64,000 nt of DNA from Bog-473 sp963783965 (GCA_963783965.1 CAWAPQ010000005.1:124001-188000), one strand, 5' to 3'; counted from the stretch's first letter, positions 48,669-57,345 are shown. Notes: generated from the sequence alone by a model not told the origin. A program made the numbers and translations.

Positions 48669-49531
48669 GCGTCGACGATGCACCCCGGACGGGGCGCCAG
48701 GGATCACCGGGCGGCGAGCGTTGGTACCTGACCGACGAGCGTGAGTTCCTGGAGCGTTCCCTGGCTGACGCCGACCGTGAACGTGATGCCGGTGACCTCT
48801 CGGCGCACGACCACGCGGTGCTGGTGGCGCGCGACCGGGCCCGCCTGCTCGAGGTGGGGGAGGAGCTGGCCGCGCTCGACGCCGCCGCTCCTGCACCTAC
48901 CAAAGCGGAGCGGAGCGAGCCGTCAGCAACCGAGCGAACCCCGATGCCGTGGTGGCGCCGGATCGGGATTGTGGGAGCGTGCCTGTTCATTGCGGCCGGC
49001 GCGGTCATTCTGGTCGTGCACTACGTGCAGGCCCGCCAACCCGGCCAGGCGTCGTCGGGCAGCGTGACCGTGTCGCAGGCACAGCTGATTGAGCAGCAGT
49101 TGGTGCAGGCCGACACGTTGAACCAGCAAGGGAGCACCAAGGCGGCGCTCGTGCTCTACGACAAGGTGCTCTCGGAGGACCCGTCCAACCCGCACGCCCT
49201 GGCCTCTGCCGGCTTCTTGCAGTGGAACGTCGGCAGCACCGCAAGCGTGCCGTCGCTGACCAGGATCGGGCGATCCGAGATCGAGACGGCCATCCGGAAC
49301 AACCCGAGCTACGGTCAGGCCCACCTCTTCTACGGGCTCGTCCTGGAGAACCAGGATCACGACCACGCCGGCGCCGTGGCGCAGTTCAACGACTTCTTGA
49401 ACGACGCGCCTCCGGTGGCGGAGCTGGCCCAGGCCGCCCCGCTGGTCAGTGGCGCCTACAAGGCGGCCGGGGTTCCGCTGCCGGCCCAGTTCAGCACCAG
49501 CTCGACCACGACGACGACGTCAGGCTCGTAG
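48665..49531 (+). CDS. ccmI: CcmI/CycH-like TPR protein
   Basis: About 288 residues. A soluble N-terminal part (YLTDEREFLERSLADADRER, acidic, coiled-coil-like) is followed by one membrane helix (IGIVGACLFIAAGAVILVVH). The C-terminal region has tetratricopeptide-like helices (LVQADTLNQQGSTKAALVLY and NNPSYGQAHLFYGLVLENQD). CcmI presents apocytochrome to the heme lyase. The N-terminus resembles the CcmI two-helix segment only loosely. It ends in a Ser/Thr tail and overlaps the convergent cysteine desulfurase gene by 12 bp. The assignment rests largely on position. Confidence 0.75.
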   Translation: MSVDDAPRTGRQGSPGGERWYLTDEREFLERSLADADRERDAGDLSAHDHAVLVARDRARLLEVGEELAALDAAAPAPTKAERSEPSATERTPMPWWRRIGIVGACLFIAAGAVILVVHYVQARQPGQASSGSVTVSQAQLIEQQLVQADTLNQQGSTKAALVLYDKVLSEDPSNPHALASAGFLQWNVGSTASVPSLTRIGRSEIETAIRNNPSYGQAHLFYGLVLENQDHDHAGAVAQFNDFLNDAPPVAELAQAAPLVSGAYKAAGVPLPAQFSTSSTTTTTSGS

Positions 49532-50665
49532 CGAGCGCAGGTCGGCCACGACCCGGGGGAACTCCCGGGCGAACGCGGCGCAGTCCTCATCGGTGGTCGT
49601 CCACCCGACGCTGACGCGGAGCGAGTGGCTCGGATCGACGCCCATGGCCTCGAGCACCGGCGACGGCTCGATGCTCTCCGACGAGCAGGCCGAACCGGAG
49701 TGGACGGCGACGCCCGCCCGGTCCAGCCCGATCAGCACTGGTTCGGCCTCGACCCCCTGCACCCCGAGACACACCAGGTGGGGGAGGCGCCCCTCTGCTG
49801 TCGGCCCGACCACCGCCACGTCGTCGACCGCCAGCGCGGCGTCCACCACCGAGGCGATCAGGCGGCGGGCGGTCGCCGTTTCGGTGGCCAACGGGGCCTG
49901 CTCGCCGCCGGCCAGTGACGCGGCCGCGGCGCCGAACGCGAGGAGGGCCGGGAGGGCCTCCAGCCCGGCGCGCCGTCCGCGCTCTTGCTCCCCCCCAACG
50001 AGGAGGGGCTCGAACCGACTGCCGCGCCGTACGATCAGCGCGCCGGCACCGGGCACTCCGCCGAGCTTGTGCGCGCTGATGCTGACCAGGTCGGCGTCGA
50101 GCGCGGCCAGGTCGAACGGCACGTGCCCGCAGGCGGCAGCCCCGTCGACGTGGACGGTCACACCCGCCTCGCGGCACAGCGCCACCACCTGGTGCACGGG
50201 CTGGAGGGTCCCGACCTCGTGGTTGCCCCACTGGCAGTGCACCAGGGCGGGGCGCGGGAGGGAGTCAGCCTGCAGGCGCTCGCGCAGCGCATCGATCTGA
50301 ATCTCTCCGGTGCCGTCCACGGCGAGGTCCTCGGTCGGGGCCAGACGCGCCGAGGCGTCCCGGACGGCGGAGTGCTCCACCGCGGCGCAGAGCACGGGCC
50401 GCCCCGGTGCGGCGCGGGTCGCACCCCAGACCGCCGCATTGATGGACTCGGTGGCACCGGAGGTGAAGACCACCTGGCGCCCGGCGACGCCCACGAGATC
50501 GGCGACCTGGCTGCGGGCCGCCTCGAGAGCGTCGCGGACGGTGCGACCCTCTTCGTGCACACGACCGGGATCCCCCGACGGCAGCGCCGCCCATTGCGTC
50601 AGCGCGGCGACCGCCTCGGGCCGCGGCGGGGTGGTGCTGGCGTGGTCGAGGTAGGCGCGCGCCAC
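49520..50665 (-). CDS. Cysteine desulfurase (NifS/IscS family)
   Basis: A 381-residue PLP enzyme that takes sulfur from cysteine for Fe-S clusters. YLDHASTTPPRPEAV is the family start, the PLP lysine is Lys200 in SISAHKLGG, and the active-site Cys327 lies in VHSGSACSSE. The sequence FTSGATESINAAVWG binds PLP phosphate. The active-site loop is short, as in SufS-type or IscS-like variants. The start lies 6 bp after the stop of the SufR-type regulator, so the two form an operon. No SufE or IscU gene is present in the window. Confidence 0.93.
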   Translation of the reverse strand: MARAYLDHASTTPPRPEAVAALTQWAALPSGDPGRVHEEGRTVRDALEAARSQVADLVGVAGRQVVFTSGATESINAAVWGATRAAPGRPVLCAAVEHSAVRDASARLAPTEDLAVDGTGEIQIDALRERLQADSLPRPALVHCQWGNHEVGTLQPVHQVVALCREAGVTVHVDGAAACGHVPFDLAALDADLVSISAHKLGGVPGAGALIVRRGSRFEPLLVGGEQERGRRAGLEALPALLAFGAAAASLAGGEQAPLATETATARRLIASVVDAALAVDDVAVVGPTAEGRLPHLVCLGVQGVEAEPVLIGLDRAGVAVHSGSACSSESIEPSPVLEAMGVDPSHSLRVSVGWTTTDEDCAAFAREFPRVVADLRSLRA

Positions 50666-50671
50666 GGAGGC

Positions 50672-51418
50672 TCAGGCGGACGCGGTGCAGGCGTCGTCGC
50701 CCCGCGCCCGCGAGGAGAGGATCACCGGCAGCGCCTGCCGCGACGCCGATCCGCACAGCCCGGACAGCAGCCCCTTGACCATGCCGCGGTCCACCGCGCA
50801 CAGCACAGGGTTGGTGCTGCTGGCATCGCCGAACGGACACTGCTCGGCGATGACCGCCGTGGTCTCGCCCCGGTCCTCGGCATGGGCGGCGAAGCCGTGG
50901 GCCGTCAGCGTCTCGGCCACCACGTGCATGGCGGCCCGCACGGTCCGTTGCCCTTCGCTCGGCGTCATGCGCGAGGCCAGCGAGCGCCCGTACTCCTCGC
51001 CGACATGCGCCGCCATCTCCTCCGCCTCCTCCGGCCCGAGACGCTGCACCGCCTCGCCGAGGAGGCGCATCAGCAGGTCGTCGCGGCGTTGCGTGAGGCC
51101 GAGCTGGAGCTCCTCCTCCACGCAGAAGTAGCGCTTGGAGGGCCGGCCCGCCCCGGCGGCGTTGCGACCGGTCTCGACCCTGAGGTACCCGCCGTCGACC
51201 AGCCGCTGCAGGTGGTGGCGGGCCACGTTGGGATGCAGCGAGAAGGTGCGGGCGACCTCGTTCGCGGTCACGCCGGGCACGGCGCGCACGTGCAGGAAGA
51301 TGTCACGGCGGGTGGGATCGCCGAACGCGGCGGCGACGGCGGCGACGGCGGCGCTGAATCGGCCGTCGTCCGCTCCGGCCGGTCGCTCGGTCTCCGCGGT
51401 GATCGGAGCGGTGCTCAC
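50672..51418 (-). CDS. sufR: SufR-type iron-sulfur-sensing transcriptional regulator
   Basis: A 248-residue protein. The N-terminal DeoR/ArsR-like winged helix is readable as VTANEVARTFSLHPNVARHH, followed by GYLRVETGRNAAGAGRPSKRY. The C-terminal cluster site is C194-x12-C207-x14-C222, the spacing (CX12CX13-14C) known for SufR [4Fe-4S] regulators. A further Cys244 is near the end. In cyanobacteria and mycobacteria SufR represses the suf operon. Here it precedes a cysteine desulfurase and diverges from Mrp, a Fe-S carrier. TAGACT lies exactly 7 nt before the GTG at 51418. Confidence 0.85.
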   Translation of the reverse strand: MSTAPITAETERPAGADDGRFSAAVAAVAAAFGDPTRRDIFLHVRAVPGVTANEVARTFSLHPNVARHHLQRLVDGGYLRVETGRNAAGAGRPSKRYFCVEEELQLGLTQRRDDLLMRLLGEAVQRLGPEEAEEMAAHVGEEYGRSLASRMTPSEGQRTVRAAMHVVAETLTAHGFAAHAEDRGETTAVIAEQCPFGDASSTNPVLCAVDRGMVKGLLSGLCGSASRQALPVILSSRARGDDACTASA

Positions 51419-51422
51419 GCTG

Positions 51423-51433
51423 GGTAGTCTACC
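51423..51433. promoter_or_regulatory. Symmetric bidirectional promoter/operator between sufR and mrp
   Basis: GGTAG-T-CTACC is an 11-bp near-perfect palindrome. On the minus strand TAGACT (51431 to 51426) is followed by 7 nt and the sufR GTG. On the plus strand TAGTCT (51425-51430) points toward mrp. Both hexamers fit TANNNT and overlap in TAGTCTA. SufR could also bind here to control both directions; this is inference. Confidence 0.5.
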
Positions 51434-51519
51434 GAGGGATCAGCCTCTCCAGCTGGGGCGACGCGTACAGCCTCCCCGTGAGCACGGGTAGCCCGATCCC
51501 ACCCGAGACGAGGGAGTGC

Positions 51520-52683
51520 ATGGCAGCAGACCAATCACAGATTGAGGCCGCGGTGAGCGCTGTCCGGGATCCCGAGATCGGCCTGACGCTCGGCGAGCTC
51601 GGCCTGGTGCGATCGGTCCGGTCCCGCCGCCGACGGGTGCAGATTGAGGTGGCCCTGCCGGTCGCCGCCTGGCCCGGTACCGAGGAGCTCGCCGAGGAGA
51701 TCCACCAGGCCGCCGGGTCCGTGGCGGGGGCGGAGGAGATCGATCTCGACTTCGTGGTGATGAACGAGGAGGAGCGCGCCGGGCTGCGGCACCGGCTGCG
51801 CGCCGGTATGGCGGGCGGCGCCGAGCCGGGCGGGGACGACGGGCACGACCACGCCGGGCACGGGCACGCGCCGGCCGCGCCGATGCCGGCCTTTCTCGGG
51901 CCCGAGTCGACCACGCGCGTCATCGGTGTGTCATCGGGCAAGGGCGGTGTCGGCAAGTCCACCGTGACCGTGAATCTCGCCATCGCGCTCGCCCAGGCGG
52001 GCCACCGGGTGGGGCTGCTCGACGCCGACGTCTACGGCTTCTCGGTGCCCAAAATGCTGGGGACCGATCACGACCCGATCATCATCGGCGACATGGTGAT
52101 CCCGACCTCGGCCCACGGCGTGAAGTGTCTCTCCATGGGGTACTTCGTGCCGGACGACCAGCCGGTTATCTGGCGCGGCCCGATGTTGCACAAGGCGATT
52201 CAGCAGTTCTTGACGGATGCCTACTGGGGTGAGCCGGACTTCGTGCTGATCGACATGCCGCCGGGCACGGGCGACGTCGCGCTCACGCTCGCCGAGGTCA
52301 TGCCGCGGGCCGAGATCATTGTGGTGACGACGCCCCAGGCGGCGGCGCAGCGGGTGGCCCAGCGCTCGGCCTTCGCGGCCCGGCGCCTCAAGCTCTCCGT
52401 GCGCGGCGTCATCGAGAACATGAGCTGGTTCACCGGGGACGACGGGAAGCGCTACGAGCTCTTCGGCAGCGGTGGCGGTGCCACGCTTGCCGCCGACCTC
52501 GGGATTCCGCTGCTCGGCCAGGTCCCCCTCGTCAGCGCGGTCCGCCAGGGTGGTGACGAGGGTCGCCCGATCACCGCGGTCGATCCGGACAGCGACACGG
52601 CACAGGCGTTCCGGGCCATTGCCGAGAAGCTGGCCGCTCTCGGCCCGGCCCGGGTCTACCGGCGGGAGCTCAGCCTGCGCTGA
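51520..52683 (+). CDS. mrp: Mrp/ApbC-type P-loop Fe-S cluster carrier
   Basis: A 387-residue protein. An N-terminal MIP18/DUF59 domain (EAAVSAVRDPEIGLTLGELG) is followed by an Asp/His-rich linker (GHDHAGHGHAP). The MinD-type ATPase then has IGVSSGKGGVGKSTVTVNLA, LLDADVYGFSVPKMLG, IDMPPGTGDVALTL and a VIENMSWF segment. The CxxC pair that binds the cluster in ApbC/NBP35 is absent here (WFTGDDGKRYELFG), as in some actinobacterial relatives. The ATG at 51520 has CGAGGGAG upstream. It is divergent from sufR, fitting a Fe-S biogenesis role. It overlaps the end of the GGDEF gene by 14 bp. Confidence 0.9.
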   Translation: MAADQSQIEAAVSAVRDPEIGLTLGELGLVRSVRSRRRRVQIEVALPVAAWPGTEELAEEIHQAAGSVAGAEEIDLDFVVMNEEERAGLRHRLRAGMAGGAEPGGDDGHDHAGHGHAPAAPMPAFLGPESTTRVIGVSSGKGGVGKSTVTVNLAIALAQAGHRVGLLDADVYGFSVPKMLGTDHDPIIIGDMVIPTSAHGVKCLSMGYFVPDDQPVIWRGPMLHKAIQQFLTDAYWGEPDFVLIDMPPGTGDVALTLAEVMPRAEIIVVTTPQAAAQRVAQRSAFAARRLKLSVRGVIENMSWFTGDDGKRYELFGSGGGATLAADLGIPLLGQVPLVSAVRQGGDEGRPITAVDPDSDTAQAFRAIAEKLAALGPARVYRRELSLR

Positions 52684-54277
52684 GCCGGCGGGCGCGGGCG
52701 GGTGTCAACCCCCACCGGCGGTTGGCCGCCTCGCGGGCGTTGCTGCGGCAGAGCACGACCTGATTGCGGCCCGACCGCTTCGCCTGGTACATGGCGTTGT
52801 CGGCGTCGCGCAGGAGCGCTGCCGGTGACGTCGACCCGTCGGCCGTCATGACCACGCCGACGCTGGCCGTCACCACGAGATGTCCGCCGCCGATGGCAAC
52901 GGGCTCGCTGAGTCCGCTGCGGATGCGCTCGGCCATGTCGAGCGCATCGTTCACGTGGTCGACCTCGGCAAAAGCAACGAACTCGTCGCCACCGAAGCGC
53001 GCCACCAGGTCCACCCCGCGCGTCATGGCAGTGAGCCGGTTGGCCATCTCGCAGAGGACGCGGTCCCCAGCGGAGTGATCCGCCCGATCGTTGACCAGCT
53101 TGAAGCGGTCGAGGTCGATGAAGAGCACAGCCAAAGAGTCCCGCCGGCGGCCGACGTGGCGCATCGCCTCTTCCAGGCGTTCCATGAACATGGTGCGGTT
53201 GGCCAGCCCGGTCAGCCCGTCGTGCGAAGCCTGGAAGGCCATCTGTTCCGCCATCTCGCAGCGTTCGATGGCCAGCCCGACCATGTCCGCCAGCTGGTCG
53301 AGCTGGCGGAGCTCCTCGCTCCCGAAGTACGGCATGGACGGGCTGATCTTGACGGCGAGCGTGTGGGTGGCGCCGCTCGGGGTCTGCACGGTGATGCGTC
53401 GCTGCCCGTCCCCCGAGCCCTTCGGATCCCACGCGTCGGGCCCGTCGTCGTCCGTCCAGGCGGGGTAGCGCGCCACGACCGTGCCGTCTCCGGCGAGCAG
53501 GGCTGCCCATGACGCACCGACGAGGGCGCACACGTGGGGCAAGAGGTGCTCGGCCACGTCGCGGGAGTCGCCGGCGGACACGAGCTTGCCGATGGCCTGC
53601 CGGAAGGCGACGTCCTCCTTGCGACTCAGGAAGACGCGCACCGACCAGGGCAGCACCAGCGCCATCAGGAACAAGACGCCGGTCGCCACGGTCAGAGCCT
53701 GCGTGAGCAGCTCGACGGTGGGTCCCTGCAGCCCGAGTGCGGCCACCAGGACCTGAATCTCCAGCCCGGCCACGCCGATGGCCAGGAGATGCATACGCAA
53801 GGCGGCGATCGGCGGCTCGCCGCGGCCGGCCACGAACAACGACACGACCACGTAGCCAAAGAGGAAGCCGAAGGCGATCAGGAACGAAATCCGGTAGGCC
53901 AGGAAATGCGACGGTGCGGGAGAGCCCAGAGCCGGCACGTCCTGCAACGTGAAGGTGAAGATCACGATTGCGAGCGTGAGGATGATGGCGAGCGAGCGCA
54001 CGGCGCGGCCCGGTGCACGGAAGGTCGCGGCGAAGCGGAAGAAGCAGTAGGGCATCACGAGGAGCAGGGCGACCAGCAGCTTGGCCACGTTCTGCTCTGT
54101 GGCCAACCCGGGGTCGATCTTGAGGGCCAGCGACAGGCCACCGAGGATGGCGAACGACAGCGCCACCCACCCGGCACCGCGGATCCGGTGGCGCACCCAT
54201 TGCAGGGTCGTCAACGCCGCCAACAGGACGAATTCCACCAGCGAGACGTTGGACAGAACGTGCGTCCAGTGAGTCAC
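52670..54277 (-). CDS. Diguanylate cyclase with multi-helix membrane sensor domain
   Basis: About 535 residues. Roughly seven to eight N-terminal membrane helices (HVLSNVSLVEFVLLAALTTL, VALSFAILGGLSLALKIDPG and following) resemble a 7TM-type sensor. A GAF-like region around residues 230-350 follows, then a GGDEF domain. The active site FGGDEF is near residue 427 with an intact I-site RGVD five residues before it. DGLTGLANRTMFMERLEEAM and FIDLDRFKLVNDR are normal. The GTG at 54277 has GGAGGAGGG about 9 nt upstream. This is the second c-di-GMP synthase in the window. It converges with mrp. Confidence 0.9.
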   Translation of the reverse strand: MTHWTHVLSNVSLVEFVLLAALTTLQWVRHRIRGAGWVALSFAILGGLSLALKIDPGLATEQNVAKLLVALLLVMPYCFFRFAATFRAPGRAVRSLAIILTLAIVIFTFTLQDVPALGSPAPSHFLAYRISFLIAFGFLFGYVVVSLFVAGRGEPPIAALRMHLLAIGVAGLEIQVLVAALGLQGPTVELLTQALTVATGVLFLMALVLPWSVRVFLSRKEDVAFRQAIGKLVSAGDSRDVAEHLLPHVCALVGASWAALLAGDGTVVARYPAWTDDDGPDAWDPKGSGDGQRRITVQTPSGATHTLAVKISPSMPYFGSEELRQLDQLADMVGLAIERCEMAEQMAFQASHDGLTGLANRTMFMERLEEAMRHVGRRRDSLAVLFIDLDRFKLVNDRADHSAGDRVLCEMANRLTAMTRGVDLVARFGGDEFVAFAEVDHVNDALDMAERIRSGLSEPVAIGGGHLVVTASVGVVMTADGSTSPAALLRDADNAMYQAKRSGRNQVVLCRSNAREAANRRWGLTPARARRLSAG

Positions 54278-54582
54278 CCTGTGTGTCCCTCCTCCGCTGC
54301 GTCGCCGAGGTCGCCAAATTCTGCAGCGGATCCGTCTCCGGGCGTGCCAGACCCGGACCTGCGCCCAAACAGTACCTCTCGCCCGTCCTCTGGCCGAAAC
54401 ATCCGCACCCTGTCCCGCTCGGGCGGACCCGCCTTTCGGGGAAGGCCTGCCGCCGCCTGCCACGCTCTGCGCCTCCAGGCTACCTGCCGGCTCGCCGGCG
54501 CCTCCGTGGAGCGGGCCGGCGCGACCGGTGGTCGGCTCCGCCGGGCTGGGTACTGTGGGCCGCGACGAGGAGAGGTGGCACG
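54278..54582. other. Spacer upstream of the VOC gene
   Basis: About 305 bp between the divergent GGDEF and VOC genes. It contains a possible -10 (TACTGT, 54551-54556) and the ribosome binding site GAGGAGAGG (54568) of the VOC gene. I see no small ORF with coding character or strong hairpin. Confidence 0.5.
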
Positions 54583-54933
54583 GTGCAGGACTGGGCACGG
54601 CCGGTGGTGCATTGGGAGATTGAGGCGACGGACCCCGACCGGCAGCGGGCCTTCTACGCCGAACTCTTCAACTGGCAGATCGGCGACGGCTTCATTATGG
54701 AGATCCCGCCAGGCATCGGCGGGCCCGAGCCCGGCCCCGGCGGGCACATCCGGGCCAGTGAGCGTTCCGGCGTCACCCTCTACGTCCAGGTGGCCGACCT
54801 GCGCGCCTCGCTCGACCGCTCGGTCACCCTGGGTGCCACCATCGTCGCCGAGCCCTTCGACGTCCCCGGCGGGCCCACGCTGGCCGGCATCACCGACCCC
54901 GAGGGCAATCCCGTGATGCTGGTGCAGGCCTGA
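54583..54933 (+). CDS. VOC family protein
   Basis: A 116-residue VOC domain protein. RPVVHWEIEATDPDRQRAFY and AELFNWQIGDGF are the first module; VTLYVQVADLRASLDRSVTL and ITDPEGNPVMLVQ are the second. It resembles the lactoylglutathione-lyase-like group with a YAELFNW motif that is common in actinobacteria. Function unknown. The GTG at 54583 has GAGGAGAGG upstream. The next gene starts 2 bp after the stop. Confidence 0.85.
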   Translation: MQDWARPVVHWEIEATDPDRQRAFYAELFNWQIGDGFIMEIPPGIGGPEPGPGGHIRASERSGVTLYVQVADLRASLDRSVTLGATIVAEPFDVPGGPTLAGITDPEGNPVMLVQA

Positions 54934-54935
54934 CC

Positions 54936-55226
54936 GTGTCGATCGTCGAGATCACCACGTTCCGGTTGACCGCGGGCGTGACGGACGACCTGTTCTTGGC
55001 GCTGGACCGGCGCGTCCAGACCGAGCTCGTGCCGAACCAGCCCGGTTTCATGCGGCGGACGACGGCGCGCCACGGTGACGACTGGCTGGTCGTGACCCTG
55101 TGGTCGACCGACGAGGCCGCCGCCTCCTCGCAGCGGGCGCTCGAGGAGAATCCGCTCCAGGCGGAGTTCGCGCGGGCGATTGAGTACGGCTCCTTCCACC
55201 AGACGCGCTACTCGACCTTGGACTGA
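54936..55226 (+). CDS. ABM-like dimeric alpha/beta-barrel protein
   Basis: A 96-residue protein with the pattern VEITTFRLTAGVTDDLFLAL, QPGFMRRTTARHGDDWLVVT, WSTDEAAASSQRALEE. This is typical of antibiotic-biosynthesis-monooxygenase-like or stress-responsive dimeric barrel proteins. The fold call is moderate and the substrate is unknown. It sits between the VOC gene (2 bp upstream) and the crotonase (1 bp downstream), so the three are cotranscribed. Confidence 0.65.
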   Translation: MSIVEITTFRLTAGVTDDLFLALDRRVQTELVPNQPGFMRRTTARHGDDWLVVTLWSTDEAAASSQRALEENPLQAEFARAIEYGSFHQTRYSTLD

Positions 55227-55227
55227 C

Positions 55228-56064
55228 GTGGAGCTCGATGAGCTCAAGGTGACCCGGTACGCCGTGCTCGAGCGCGTCGCCACCATCACCTTGCACCGGC
55301 CGGACCGGCTCAACGCGTGGACCGGTCGCATGCATACCGAGTACCGGTGGTTGCTGCAACGCGCCGCCACCGATGCCGCGGTCCGGGTCATCGTCGTCAC
55401 CGGCGCGGGGCGCGGGTTCTGCGCCGGCGCCGACGCACGGGCCCTGGAGGGTCATGTCGAACGCGGTGGCTACGACGCCGGGCTCGGCGACGACGTCGCC
55501 ATGCCGGGCTACGGCGTCCGGCCCGAGTTCGACGCCGACTTTGCCTTCCAGTTCGGCATTCCCAAACCGATCATCGCGGCGGTCAACGGGCCGGCCGCCG
55601 GAGTCGGCCTCGTGCTCGCGTGCTACTGCGACCTGCGCTTCGCGGCACAGGGGGCCAAGCTGACGACGTCGCACGGCCGCCTCGGACTGCCCGCCGAGTA
55701 CGGCCTGTCGTGGTTGTTGCCCCGACTGATCGGCGTGACACGGGCCGCGGACCTCCTGCTGTCGAGCCGGGTCGTCCTGGCCGAAGAGGCGGAACAACTC
55801 GGGCTGGTCAACCGGGCACTGCCACCCGGGGAACTCCTGCCCTTCACGTACGAGTACGCCGGGCGCCTGGCGACGGAGATCGCGCCCTCGTCGCTGGCCG
55901 TGACGAAGCTGCAGCTCTACCGCGACCTGCACGGTGACGCTGTCTCGTCGGTGCGCGACGCCAGTGCCCGCATGGCCGAGATGATGGGCGGCGCGGACTT
56001 CGCCGAAGGAGTGGCCGCGTTGACGGAGAAACGCCCGCCCGCCTTCCCCGACGCCCCGGCTTGA
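55228..56064 (+). CDS. Enoyl-CoA hydratase/isomerase family (crotonase) protein
   Basis: A 278-residue crotonase-fold protein. ATITLHRPDRLNAWTGRMHT, VIVVTGAGRGFCAGADARAL and NGPAAGVGLVLACYCDLRFA are the CoA-binding and oxyanion elements, and GLPAEYGLSWLLPRLIG follows. Where classical hydratases have the second Glu in the helix after RLIG, this protein has Asp (TRAADLLLSS), so hydratase activity is not assured. The GTG at 55228 follows the ABM-like stop by 1 bp. Confidence 0.87.
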   Translation: MELDELKVTRYAVLERVATITLHRPDRLNAWTGRMHTEYRWLLQRAATDAAVRVIVVTGAGRGFCAGADARALEGHVERGGYDAGLGDDVAMPGYGVRPEFDADFAFQFGIPKPIIAAVNGPAAGVGLVLACYCDLRFAAQGAKLTTSHGRLGLPAEYGLSWLLPRLIGVTRAADLLLSSRVVLAEEAEQLGLVNRALPPGELLPFTYEYAGRLATEIAPSSLAVTKLQLYRDLHGDAVSSVRDASARMAEMMGGADFAEGVAALTEKRPPAFPDAPA

Positions 56065-56081
56065 GAGGGTGGGCGATCCGT

Positions 56082-57209
56082 TCAGGCGTCGACGCCGGCC
56101 GGCAGCTTGGCCGGGTCCCAGCCCAGCAGCGCCACCGCCTGGCGAAAGGCGAAGCGATCCGTCATGCCGGCCACGTAGGTGACGGCGGCGCGCACGGCGC
56201 CTTCGCTGCCAGCGGTCACATCGGGGGACTCCAGTGCGGCCGAAGCGTTGTCGGTGATCAGGTGGGGGCGGTCCGAGAAATGCTCGACCAGCGCCCGCAG
56301 CACGCTGATCACGGCATCGCCCTGCCGTAGGGAGGCGTCCCGCAGGTAGATGCGCTCGTAATTGCAGGTCCGGAAGGCCGCCAACGCCTCGGCCTCCTCC
56401 TCGTCCATGCCCACCTGCCCCGTGCGGAGGGAGGCGGAGACAACGCCGTTGATGAAGGCGCCCAGTTGGGCGCTCCGGCGCTCGCCACACAGGGAGCGGA
56501 CCGACGGCGGCAGCTGACGCGGGGCCACGATGCCGGACAGGACGGCGTCCTCCCAGTCGTGGCAGACGTAGGCGATGCGGTCGGCCCAGCTGACCACCTC
56601 GCCCTCGGGTGTCGACGGGGCGGGGCGCGACCAGCTGTGATTGGCGATCCCGTCGACCGTCTCGGCACACAGATTGAGGGGTGCGAGGGAGACCGTGGCT
56701 CCCCAGGGCGCGTGGTCGAACCCGCCGGGCACGTAGGGGTCGAGTGCGTCCTCGCTGGCATGCCCGCCCGGCCCGTGCCCGCAGTCGTGCCCGAGGGCGA
56801 TGGCCTCGGTGAGGGCCACGTTCAGGCGGCAGGCCCGGGCAATGGCCGTGGCGACCTGCGCCACCTCGAGCGCGTGCGTGAGGCGGGTGCGCTGATGATC
56901 CTGGGGAAAGACGAAGACCTGGGTCTTGCCGGCCAGCCGGCGGAAGGACGTGGCGTGCAGGATGCGATCGCGATCGCGTTCGAAGCAGGTGCGCCAGGCA
57001 TCGGGTGGCTCGGGCTCGGCCCGGTCGCCGGCGTCCGAGGAGCGGGTCGCCCCGGGCGCGAGCAGCGAGTCCTCGAGGTCGCGGCGCTCCGAGCGCGCCC
57101 GCGGCAGTGTGGGCGGCGATTGCGACGCCGGGTCCGACCCCGGAGCCGGCCCGATGCGGGCGTGCGAGTCGGCGTGGGCCAGGCGCACGGGGCCGTCGTA
57201 CCCTGCCAT
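56082..57209 (-). CDS. dgt: dGTP triphosphohydrolase-like HD-domain protein
   Basis: About 375 residues. The HD metal-binding set is readable: Arg/His in SFRRLAGKTQVF and TRLTHALEVAQVA, the HD pair in ALGHDCGHGPGGHASED, and the distal Asp in SWADRIAYVCHDWED. This is the dGTPase (Dgt) family, which hydrolyses dNTPs to nucleoside and triphosphate and trims dNTP pools. The N-terminal 70 residues are low-complexity. The ATG at 57209 is used; an ATG at 57266 is possible and neither has a clear ribosome binding site. It diverges from the DUF3107 gene. Confidence 0.87.
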   Translation of the reverse strand: MAGYDGPVRLAHADSHARIGPAPGSDPASQSPPTLPRARSERRDLEDSLLAPGATRSSDAGDRAEPEPPDAWRTCFERDRDRILHATSFRRLAGKTQVFVFPQDHQRTRLTHALEVAQVATAIARACRLNVALTEAIALGHDCGHGPGGHASEDALDPYVPGGFDHAPWGATVSLAPLNLCAETVDGIANHSWSRPAPSTPEGEVVSWADRIAYVCHDWEDAVLSGIVAPRQLPPSVRSLCGERRSAQLGAFINGVVSASLRTGQVGMDEEEAEALAAFRTCNYERIYLRDASLRQGDAVISVLRALVEHFSDRPHLITDNASAALESPDVTAGSEGAVRAAVTYVAGMTDRFAFRQAVALLGWDPAKLPAGVDA

Positions 57210-57345
57210 CGTCGCTGCCCAGCGGGCACTGCGCTCCGTCCTCCCAGCCGTCGGCGGGCCGTCCATGTCCAGCAGTCTGCCCGCTGGCAGTAACGTCGAG
57301 GCGGCCTCGGAACCGTCCGACAGGTCGAGAGGAGAGTGAGACCAG

